Shown piece after piece: positions 55,457-64,000 of a stretch of 64,000 nucleotides of DNA. Within the stretch, counting starts at the first letter, position 1, and each line of letters begins with the position of its first letter. Both the position numbers and the translations under genes were made by a program. Where the stretch lies: positions 18,840 to 82,839 of the forward strand of contig JACCGJ010002683.1 in NCBI GenBank assembly GCA_013407085.1, written 5' to 3'. The notes beneath the pieces are model-generated. The model was not told where the DNA came from and made no database searches. It saw nothing but the letters and a program-made list of their open reading frames with translations. This DNA comes from Atriophallophorus winterbourni (taxonomy: Eukaryota; Platyhelminthes; Trematoda; Plagiorchiida; Microphallidae).

Positions 55457-56230
55457 ATGTTGGACATAATTCCATTATTCAAATATTACATTTGGTGTCA
55501 CGACTACCAATTTCACACAAATTTAAATTTGGAACCGCTTTATATAGATAAAAATGCACGGGACATGCAATATAATTTTGACAGATTCGAAATTTGGTTA
55601 TTCACATGTACCAAAGCTGAAAATGACACGAAGTCTATTCATTTCCGGATTTCTATTGGAAAACCCACCTATACTTTGATAAGAAAAACTTGGCATATCC
55701 TGATCCTCAGATTTCTGTCCTATACGATTCTTTAATGCAGCTTTAATTGCGCATATAAAATCCGTGATTTTATTGTACAATTGTTAACTCGTCTGTCAAA
55801 TGCGATTTAGGTGACTTGTTGGAAATGCAGTTGAAATATGGCATGATTGCTGGAATTGATGACAGTCTTTTACAGAATGAGCATTTGAAAATGCCAAAAA
55901 CCTGTTCCAAAGATGTTCGAGCTCATTGTGAACGCGACGACTGATTTGTCACCAGCGGAAAGTTCTGTAATATTCAAATCACCAAAACGTGAAACATTGA
56001 AGAATGCTATTGTAACAAAACTGTTCAATTATTGAAAGATTTATCGTTGGTTCGCTAATAGGCATTCTAATTCAATCAAAATTGGGAATTGTGCATTTTG
56101 CAGCAGGCCTAATTCGCCGATTTTGCAATGCCAAATTACATAAGTGTGGAAGATCGGGTCATATCCAATCTGTTTGTCGAACAGCTAAAACATGTTTGAA
56201 CGGTTCCAGGAATTCTCAGGTTAGCGATAT
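55457..56230 (+). pseudogene. gypsy gag relic
   Basis: Frame 1 gives NFDRFEIWLFTCTKAENDTK then ISIGKPTYTLIRK (55,555-55,690), the conserved capsid-like segment (F..W...C......D..K...FL..IG...Y.LL). After frameshifts come LAYPDPQISVLYDSLMQL (55,695) and LLEMQLKYGMIAGIDDSLLQ (55,820). 56,082-56,170 has HKCGRSGHIQSVCR, a CCHC zinc knuckle whose first cysteine pair spacing is disturbed. At least three frameshifts and stops. Confidence 0.7.
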
Positions 56231-56610
56231 TAATGACGAATGTAAATCATTATCTCTAGCAGTGACGTCTTGCAATTCTAATCATATTCGTAAAACTATT
56301 TTTTGTGTTTCTGGTGGTGCATCTTTAGATTTTATTCTGGATACGAGTAGCGTTGAGTCGCTTATTACCAAGAGAAATCTTAACCAGTTCATTCGTCATG
56401 CAAAATTTCAACTTTTTAGCCTCAAAAAAGGCATTACTGGACATTCTATTCCTGTTGTTAGATTGTGTTTCATTTCCATTCGAGATGAAAATAATTCTAC
56501 TGCCTGTCGATTAATTGTTGCTAAAACTGGTCCATCTCTTTTTGCTTTGAAAGCAATGCAAGCTGTAAAAGATAATCTATCTCTTTTGACATCGTCAGAA
56601 GATACATAAG
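56231..56610 (+). pseudogene. gypsy protease relic
   Basis: FILDTSSVESLITKRNL (56,332-56,380) is the aspartic protease active-site region, where the expected DTG or DSG is DTS. A second hydrophobic strand (RLCFISI) follows. It shares one open frame (56,082-56,609) with the knuckle. Confidence 0.7.
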
Positions 56611-56654
56611 ATTTAAAGAATCTTATAGTGAAATGACCGCAAGCAGCAGGTGGA

Positions 56655-57440
56655 ATGAAAATTCCTACAATTTCTATTGAAGTAAAAGAAAATCCTGTAA
56701 TACTTGAACGCTGTCCCATTCCATTTAAACCTTTTGAAAAAGCTTTGAAAGATATATGTTCTGAAAGTATCATTAAAACGTTTGAATCATCTGCTGGAAG
56801 TACACCCACTGTTACACCTTTGAAATCTGATGAAAAGTCCCCAAGGATTTGCGATGATAATCATCTTACCTTACATACCAGATTGCTGAAGCAAACAAGC
56901 ATGATAATTGGACCTGAGGATATTTTGAATATTTTGATGGGATTTAAATTTTTCTCGAATATTGATCTCAAGAATGCCTACCTACAAATACCCTCAACTG
57001 ATCAGTCTTCAATTTTAACTACCATCAACACACGATTTGGGTTATTTCAGTACAAATTTTTACATTTTGATTTGCTCAATTCTCGTGATACATTCCAACA
57101 TGTCATGAATGGTATTACTTGTAATATGGTTGTAGTCGAAGCATATCAGGATGATGTCTTGGTGCATGCGCCAGTACGATCCCTTTACAGTGAACGTTTA
57201 TTGAAATATTTCCTAGATTAACTTCTAAAAATGTTACTCAATCTAAAAAGTGTTTGTTTTCTATTTCGAATTTCGAATGCCTTGAATATAATGTTGCTGA
57301 TAATGGATATATACTAGCTCCTAATCGTTTACTTCCGCTGATCAATGCTAAGTTGCCAAATAACCGAACAGATGAAATCTGTCATCGGTTCATCGCAATA
57401 CTATTCGAGGTTCATTCCTAATTTTAGTCTAAAAGCACTG
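56655..57440 (+). pseudogene. gypsy reverse transcriptase relic
   Basis: An open frame 56,655-57,221 gives GFKFFSNIDLKNAYLQIPST (motif A, D intact), then RFGLFQYKFLHFDL, FQHVMNGI and VVVEAYQDDVLVHAP (57,140-57,170) with the catalytic DD intact. A stop at 57,219 is followed by KKCLFSISNFECL (shifted, 57,250) and SVIGSSQYYSRFIPNFSL-like sequence (57,375-57,430), the RT thumb. About 188 codons are open, so less damaged than gag. Confidence 0.85.
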
Positions 57441-57454
57441 CAATCCAAAGAAAA

Positions 57455-57762
57455 GTTTGCATGGCTGATAAACATGAACATTGTGTACGCATCATATTCT
57501 CTTCTTTGAAGTCAGACGCAATTCGCCGTTCATTTGGTCTTAGAATTAACTTCTCTGTAATTGCTGATGCATTCCTTGATGGTATAGGTGCTGTTCTTGA
57601 GCAAAATGGACATCCAATATTTTGTGTATCAGGCAGGTTAACAACTGCTGAGAAAGGCTATACTTAAACACACCGTGAAGCATCAGTTCTTCATTGGGGA
57701 ATTTAACGTTAACACAAATTCCCATTCTACCATTGTTACTGATCATAAAGCGTTAAAATTAA
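57455..57762 (+). pseudogene. gypsy RNase H relic
   Basis: VIADAFLDGIGAVLEQNGHP, then IFCVSGRLTTAEKGYT (57,555-57,665), the start of RNase H (expected DAS is DAF). TDHKALKLI (57,735-57,762) is the later Asp motif in another frame. The sequence stops there at the LINE junction. Confidence 0.8.
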
Positions 57763-58945
57763 TATTGTTGTTGGCCTCCCTTGGTCGATGCCGAACATGG
57801 ATGTACATCACAATCGCATGATTTATTTCATGTTTTTAGCTTTTGAATGACTATACAGTCCAATTCGGAGGAACAATCTCTCCCGCAGCGCTCGCAACGA
57901 AAGGCAGAACGGAGTCAGTTGTACACCGGAGGTGTGATCTGCCTTCAGAAGTTAGAAGCTGTATTTACTACTCGCGAGCTTGCAGACGACGATTTACACA
58001 ATGCCACAAATGTGAGCGGTCAACAGCAAGTTCTTTGCAGCTCACAGGGTCGATGTCAAGAGCTTTCATATATCTTTCGCAAACGTCTTTTATGGCAGGT
58101 GCGGTCTTCTTGATCGTCGAGTTCATGTTTTCAACTCACTATAGAGTAGATCTTTCAGAATACAACCATTTTTCATTTTGTAGACGTGGCCAAGCCACCA
58201 CAGGCGGCGCTGTCTTATTAGGGTGAACATGTACTGGAGATCAGTTTTTGAAAGCACTTCAGTATTAGTAACTTTGTCCATCCACAATATGTTCAAGATA
58301 CGACGGATGCTTCATAGATGGAAAGCATTCAGCTTCCGTTCGTGTTTTGCATAGGTGACCCAGGTTTCACTGCCATACAGTATAGCATTTAGTACACAAG
58401 CACTTATGCCATCATCATTGTCTTCACAGTCAGCTTGCGGTTACCCCAAAACACGAGAGTTTAAACGGGATAGAATGACAGCTGCTCTGCTTATCCGCTT
58501 ATCAATCTCGGCATCTAACGAGAGGTTATCCGCAATGGTTGAACCAAGGTATGTGAACGGATGTACTGATTCAAGCTGACAGTTTCCAACAGTTATGATG
58601 GGAGGCGATACAGTCCCTTGAGCAAGAACTTCGGTCTTGCTCATGCTGATTGGTAACCGAAAGTCTTTGCATGCGGACGAAAAACAGTCCATTAGCGGCT
58701 CGAGGTGTTTTTGGGAGTGAACAGTAATAGCTTCACCGTAGGAAAACAGCAGGGCATGGATTAGAACATCCAGTACGTTTATTTGTGCTCTAAATCGGGA
58801 ATGGTTGAAAATCTTGCCATCTCTTCGCGTGTGTAGGTGAATGTCTTCTGTTCTCGTCCTAAAAGCGTGATTCAAAATTAGAGCAAATGAAATGCTGAAC
58901 AACATGGTAGCAATAACGGCCAATGTTTGACACCATGGCAAATTT
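57763..58945 (-). mobile_element. RTE-like LINE, partial RT to zinc finger, minus strand
   Basis: 58,441-58,941 on the minus strand is open: HTRRDGKIFNHSRFRAQINV, LIHALLFSYGEAITVHSQKH (motif C, where FADD is replaced by FSYGE), LPISMSKTEVLAQGT, HPFTYLGSTIADNLSLDAEI, SRAAVILSRLNSRVL. After a frameshift come LYGSETWVTYAKHERKLNAF, FTLIRQRRLWWLGHVYKMKN, KDLLYSELKT and the finger codons (RCERCGRDCSSELDC). The 3' end at 57,763 joins directly to gypsy RNase H, showing that the LINE landed in, or replaced, the gypsy element. 5' truncated within the RT. Confidence 0.88.
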
Positions 58946-60618
58946 TAAAGGCTTCTGAACAGAAACCGGTAAAATGGACTAAGCCCCTTATGCCAGGGTG
59001 GGAGAAAATAACGAGTTTGAGCATTCATGGGGTGCAGCAACTCAGATCTGTCACGTTTTACGCATGTTTGTTGAAAAAGAATGCTAAATGGGACAAATAG
59101 CTGACCTCGGATTAGGTAGCGATTATTAATGGAGATATATTTCCGTCTGTTTGTTATGTTTGCCACTTTTGCAAGACCAACCTAACAGAGATACCTTCGA
59201 AAGCGAAAACTTCTGAGAATGAAATTGAGTCGCATCTAAATGAACTAGAATCCACTATACAAAACTTAATGAACTGATTATAAACGTCATAAAGTTACCA
59301 TTATTGCCCGACTCAGATGCTGCGGCCTAACAACCGATAGATAATCCGTCATACTCACACAGACCAACATAGAGACTCGTCAAAATCATTTTTAAAACGA
59401 TCGACTTAAATAACAAACCAAAATCCGCGGGTATAAACCTTAGTGTTATATGTAACTACGTGCCCGAGTTACGAAAAATGCTGTTCGAAGCTAAGCAAAA
59501 AACTTGACTTTATGGAGTGGTATAAACTCTGCAGTCAGACAAGACTGGCCGCAGTTATTTCCCCGTAAATAGTTCGGTTAAGCCGTCAACTGAATTCTGT
59601 TCACAAAGATGTTCCTCGCCATTTACGGTTAACGCTTAAATCTGCTCAGAACGTTCAAGTTCAAGTTCAAGTTGCACAGGGCTGAAGGTGTCTAAAGGCC
59701 AATCACGCGCCCAGATTTCCTTCGACGGTATGCGGTTGATTACCCGGCACTTCGATATCGAGTATGCAGTTTGTACTTTCCACACGTTCTTGTTCCCGAA
59801 TATCTGGAAAGTAATGCAGAACTTCTCTTCACAACGTTGAAAACTTACTCTTATATGCTTACATTATCAGAAGAGTTCCAGAATCTACATGCCATATCCA
59901 TGCAGATCTAACATGGTGGGAACAAAATTAGTCGAATTAATCTCGAGAAAAAATTATTCCAAGAAGTATTGTACTTCTAGGCGTTCTGGAAAATGCTGCA
60001 GACATACTATCTCAATGAAAGTCTGAGAAAATTCACAAACAGTAGAAAAACTTAGGTGAAACCATTGGTATTAAAAGCTATATTTGTGGATGCATTCAGG
60101 TTACCGCGATCTTCCAATTATAAAAAGGCTTGGTTCTAGTCATTCAAAGATAACTTTCTTGGTAATCGAAATGACCGATAGTTTTGAACGTGAATGGAAA
60201 GGCAATAGAAGAAATCTACCACACGAGTGTCAAGTTGTGCTTGCCCTGGATGGTAATCGGAAGTAAGCTAAGGGATAATACAACCTCACGAACGCCAAGG
60301 GATGTGCTTTAAATAAAATCTCATAAGATAGCTACGAAATACTTGAACATTCCGATTTCAAAAGAGTTAGATCATTGATAACATTTCATGGCGTGAGCAC
60401 TACAAACTTTATATGATATTTATATACAAATGCGCAAAGCCTTTCGAACAAATTGATGGAATTAACCGAGATATTCTCGAACCACTCATCTCAAATTATT
60501 ACTATTACTAAACATGGTACGATTCTGAATTGAATGAGACGGGGATATCCATTGCCAAAATGAATTTCATAAGAAACGATAGAGAGAAGTGGTGGTGGTG
60601 ATGCTTTTTATAATTAGT
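58946..60618. other. No gene recognised; short TTCAAG repeat
   Basis: 59,655-59,676 has three TTCAAG units. The gypsy homology does not resume after the LINE. Small frames lack family features. Confidence 0.5.
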
Positions 60619-60880
60619 ATCAAGATTCAAGATTCAAGATTCAAGATATATGGTTGAAAAAGCAAATGTATGTATAAGTATAAATAAAATTCAAAATCAA
60701 ATGGACGATGATAGTTCATTATTAGTTGGGGGCGAAATTCGGATTAGTTCTCATATAATTGTCAAGTTTCATTTTAAATATAGATAAACTGTTTGAGCTT
60801 TCCAAATCGCATTCGGTGCCGTCTAAACAAAGAATTCATTCTTGAGTATACAATTTGGTATTATTGAACGCTAATGTCTG
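60619..60880 (-). mobile_element. CR1-like LINE 3' end, minus strand
   Basis: Plus-strand AAGATTCAAGATTCAAGATT (60,625) is the reverse of the TTGAATC terminal repeat of 42,160. It is followed by ATATGGTTGAAAAAGCAAATG (reverse of CATTTGCTTTTTCAACCATA). The last codons of the ORF (TTTCATTTTAAATATAGATA region, FKMKL-like) are near 60,770. Head-on with the next CR1. Confidence 0.8.
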
Positions 60881-63080
60881 GTTAAGTTTGCATGATGGGT
60901 GTGGTCTGCTGGTCAACTTTATTTACAGAATCGCCCAACGAAAGATTGATCCAAGTGCTTCAGCGCGTGACTCGAAATTAACAAACAACAGTACTTATTA
61001 TGTGGGATTTTATCCAGCCTACCATTTTTCCCACGAACGACCACTCTCAACAAAGGCTCGATTAGAGAGAGATATTAGAGAGGTACTACATACAGTGCCT
61101 TTATACAACCATGTTCACGAATGCTCTGGAAGAATAGGTTCTGACCGCGCCTCCGTCTTGGATTCGGTGTTAACATCGGAAGAACATTCTGTCGAAGCTA
61201 CCTTATTCCATTCTTCGCTGGGCCTCAGCGACCATTCAGTAGTTGTGTTCGACTATGTTTGCAAAACTCAGCAACCGCTTGCTCTGAATGGGTGATTATC
61301 CGGGTAGGTAAATTGGCTCTGAATAAATCACACTTGCAGATTAAGCATTGACAGACAGACCACATAAGCCCTGAACCACAATGGATCGAACTTGTAGATT
61401 TTGTGAAACTCGAGATTTGTATAGGTTTTGTATAGATTTCCGTATGTTCAATGTGAGTTTACGCATTCAAGAGGATAAAAACGCACCGATGAATGCTGCT
61501 ACTATACAAAATCATGAACGCAAGAGCGAATGACAAACATTGGGAGAGATTCTGATAAATCCAGAGATAGTAGCGAAACAAATGCTGGAACTAAATGTAA
61601 CAAAATACCCAGGTGCGGATGGCATCACACCACATAAACTCAGGTTCTGTCATCAACAGCTTTGTGAACCGCTTTCCAGCATGTTTCAGTATTCATTGAT
61701 CAAGGGAGTGGTACCGAAAAATTGGAAATCCGGCGTGATTACACCTATCTTCAAACACGGCTGCCGATCTGACGCTGCAAATCATCGTATCGTCACACTA
61801 TCACCTGTTATTGGTAAGATCATGGAATATCTAGGAAATAACAGTACACACTTTGAATCGCATAATTTTGTTTCGCCAGCGCAGCATGGATTTCGATCTC
61901 ATCGCTCTTGTCTAACGGATATCCTCATAGTGTCAGACGACTGGACGAAGTAGTTAAACAGAAGTTCTTGCATTCACACCTATTACTTGAACATTTCTGA
62001 AGCTTTTGACAGAGACAATCACCATATGCTTCTCCAAAAACTGATACGTTCTGAAATATGTGAACCACTCCTCTCATGATTGTGCGACTACCCGTCACTT
62101 CGCCACACACGAGTTAGAGTAATTGGAGTGCTATCCAAAATGTTTAAAACCACCAAATGAATTCCAAAAGGATCCGTGAAAGGCCCGCTCCACTTTCTAT
62201 TATATATAAATGATTTTACTTCCTTATATCGTCCATATGGTCTTGTTCGCGGATGATATGAAAATGCGGACGCGAATCAGTTTCGCAGATGACTGTGATA
62301 AACTGCAAAGGGATTCCGACTACATGTCAATTTGGGCGGCTATGAAAGATGTGTCATACAACTTATAGAAAAGCAAGATTTCCAAACTTAGCAAGATTGT
62401 TCTTTGGAAATATAGATTGGGAACTGAAACCTTGCAATGCAGCTTGTTTAAAAAAGATCTTGTGGTACGGATTAGCGAAAACCTGAATAACACGATTCAC
62501 TCTTAGAATATAAACCGACAGGTCAGTAGATTCTTAGGCATTTTTCGGAGAGTATTCGGATGATTCTCTCTGGTAACGTTACCAAGGATAATGAACTTCC
62601 GACTTCGCCTTATGATGGAGTATGCGGTAGAGGTCTAGGCTACTTGGGAGCAGAAAGATATTACAATCTATGATAAAACCTATCATAGAGAAACAAAGAA
62701 AGTGCTGGTCTTCGCAATGTTTCATACACCGAAAGATTGCGTCGTCTGTGTCTAAGTGTCTTTAACTAAAGGAGGATACTTCACGATTTTATTCTGATCT
62801 ATGGATTCGTGTCTACCGAATAACATCCTCTGAATCAATTGTTTGATGTGTTCGATTGTAAATACCACAATTTCATTGTACAAACATTTTGGCATTTAAT
62901 GATAACGATCAACCTTAGACATCCAACAATAAAATTATTTATTTATTGATTGACTGTCGGCGCCAATTTCACCGGAATTCCCTACCAAAAATTTGGTGGA
63001 CTCTCCTTTTCTGGCGATGTTTAAAACGAAATTTGAGTTATAAGTGCAAAAGAACATCATTCGTGAGCCTTATATTTGAT
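60881..63080 (+). mobile_element. CR1-like LINE: endonuclease end, RT and post-RT region
   Basis: The only CR1 here with part of its AP endonuclease: 61,075-61,270 reads RIGSDRASVLDSVLTSEEHS and SLGLSDHSVVVFDY, the terminal SDH motif. Then the RT starts: VTKYPGADGITPHKLRFCHQ (61,595), VPKNWKSGVITPIFKHGC, QHGFRSHRSCLTDIL, and YYLNISEAFDRDNHHMLLQK (61,980; motif A Asp is Asn). Motif B is IPKGSVKGPLHFLLYINDF (62,160) and motif C is LFADDMKM (62,245, FADD intact, frame changed). The post-RT part gives WEQKDITIYDKTYHRETKKV (62,640) and, after a gap, EFPTKNLVDSPFLAMFKTKF (62,985). Many stops; inactive. About 2.2 kb, the longest LINE copy of the window. Confidence 0.85.
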
Positions 63081-63180
63081 ATACTCTATTGCTTTGATAC
63101 AATTATATTTTTCACATTTTCTTAAATTTTCTTACATTAATACATTGGTATTTTAAAGTAATAACGGTTTAACAATAATT
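63081..63180. other. LINE 3' UTR or flank
   Basis: AT-rich, TTTTCTTAAATTTTCTTACA-type sequence, probably the 3' UTR of the preceding CR1. Confidence 0.4.
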
Positions 63181-63960
63181 CCTTGATTCATTGAATCCAC
63201 GAATATTCCTGGATTTTTCCAAGAGGTTCAACCGTATTGACCATGAAATTTTTTTACTTAAACTCGCTTCATGCTGCATTGGGTAATCCCTACTGTCCTG
63301 GATGAATTACTTTCTTTGTGATTGTTCCCTGTCTGTTTGTGTGAGTGACGGCTTTTAAGCCAGCTTTTCAATCGAGTGTGGTCTGCACAAGGCTCTCTTC
63401 TTGTTCCCCAACACTTCATTTTTATCAATGACATCGGCCAGAACATTGAATCACCGTTCCTATTATATTCCGACGGTGTCAGACTCTGGCGCTCCTTCAA
63501 CTTGCCAAATAATTCAAAAATGTTTTGCATTCTTTATTTGACATACGTGATAGCAGTTTTGGAACATGGTTTGCCGGCACGCTGTATACGAAATAAGGGA
63601 GAGCTTGACCAGCAGGAAAAAGTTCAACGGCGGGCGACGAAAATTGTACAAGGATTGAAATCTATTCATCGTCTGGTGAGAGTTCAACGCACAAATCTCA
63701 TATCGCTCAGTATTCAACGCGTGCGCTGCGACTTGCTGCTAACTAGTCGCATATTACTGGTAGCATACGGTGAGGAGCTGCGAGAGTGTTTCCCTCTGGT
63801 GGCATGCTCAAGAACATGTGGCCATGCTTTAAAGCTCTAAAAGCGAATAACACTACGCCTAACACAATGATTCGAGCTCTCAAGAAAAATTGGTAACATG
63901 TTGAATGTGCTTCCGGAGGAGGTTATTAGAGCAAGATATGAAAACTCGTTCAAATAACTA
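63181..63960 (+). mobile_element. CR1-like LINE with internal deletion
   Basis: DFSKRFNRIDHEIFLLKLAS (63,215), SLLSWMNYFLCDCSLSV, then LFLFPNTSF or the shifted frame SLLVPQHFIFINDIGQNIES (63,395-63,445) and LLYSDGVRLWR (63,455-63,490; FADD replaced by YSDG). It jumps directly to the post-RT region: LYLTYVIAVLEHGLPARCIR, KVQRRATKIVQGLK and IQRVRCDLLLTSRI, ending in a decayed LNVLPEEVIRARYENSFK (63,905-63,960). The palm end and thumb (about 130 codons) are deleted in frame. It differs in sequence from the preceding copy, so a separate family. Confidence 0.85.
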
Positions 63961-64000
63961 GTGAATAATGTACTGCGTTTATCCACTGGTAATCTATCAA

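Larger units (their letters stand above)
55440..57762 (+). mobile_element. Ty3/gypsy retrotransposon, gag to RNase H, 3' half lost
   Basis: A single decayed gag-pol copy containing gag, zinc knuckle, protease, RT and RNase H in the standard order on the plus strand. It is abruptly replaced at about 57,762 by a minus-strand RTE-like LINE. Integrase and both LTRs are not found, and it is not resumed after the LINE at 58,950. It is a different family from the 47.6-kb element: the overlapping RNase H parts differ in sequence. Confidence 0.88.

Noticed and set aside
1..64000. True tRNA or rRNA genes, CRISPR arrays, bacterial operons
   Set aside because: No cloverleaf with both boxes and acceptor pairing, no rRNA core words and no regularly spaced repeats seen; gene density and elements are eukaryotic.

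Overview
The window looks like gene-poor, AT-rich, repeat-loaded DNA of a metazoan. The repeats fit a parasitic flatworm, most likely a digenean trematode. Evidence: many decayed CR1-like LINE tails in several families, LINEs ending in the LRWLGHV-type C-terminal domain with a C2HC finger, two Ty3/gypsy elements of the kind common in flukes, tRNA-like SINEs, and no bacterial-style gene packing. The assignment is an inference from element families; no rRNA, tRNA or conserved single-copy gene was found to fix the species.

Layout. 1-10.4 kb: mostly unannotatable sequence with a CR1 tail at 2.75 kb, an unexplained 194-codon minus-strand ORF at 5.6-6.15 kb, CR1 tails at 7.5-8.2 kb and a 46-bp tandem duplication. 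10.45-11.87 kb: the best-preserved LINE, with an RT domain, intact YADD and one frameshift. 13.3-14.6 kb: a minus-strand CR1. 15-25 kb: small LINE remnants, a repeat with a hammerhead-like core (17.4 kb), a short reading frame that looks like a signal-peptide first exon with a splice donor (18.45 kb), and a near-perfect hairpin (22.76 kb). 27.3-28.7 kb: a CR1 with intact FADD. 30.74-32.74 kb: a large inverted repeat (arms of about 620-630 bp, spacer about 745 bp). 34.2-34.65 kb: two tandem units of a 241-bp repeat that also occurs scattered elsewhere. 36.6-42.2 kb: CR1 tails and a possible membrane-helix terminal exon (40.5 kb). 43.8-47.55 kb: stacked LINE fragments including a LINE interrupted by another LINE. 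47,618-49,649: an internally deleted LTR retrotransposon with both LTRs and a perfect 5-bp target duplication. 51.4-51.8 kb: a 340-bp inverted-repeat unit. 52.9-54.1 kb: a minus-strand CR1. 54.8-55.05 kb: a tRNA-like SINE. 55.44-57.76 kb: a gypsy gag-pol remnant cut off by a minus-strand RTE-like LINE (57.76-58.95 kb). 60.9-64 kb: two CR1 copies, the first keeping the end of its endonuclease domain.

No complete host gene is visible. Supported host-gene candidates are single-exon-sized reading frames only, so the window is probably intergenic or intronic. Nearly all mobile-element copies carry stops, frameshifts, truncations or altered catalytic residues. Their products would act together (RT/endonuclease for LINEs; gag, protease, RT, integrase for gypsy), but nothing here looks autonomous now.
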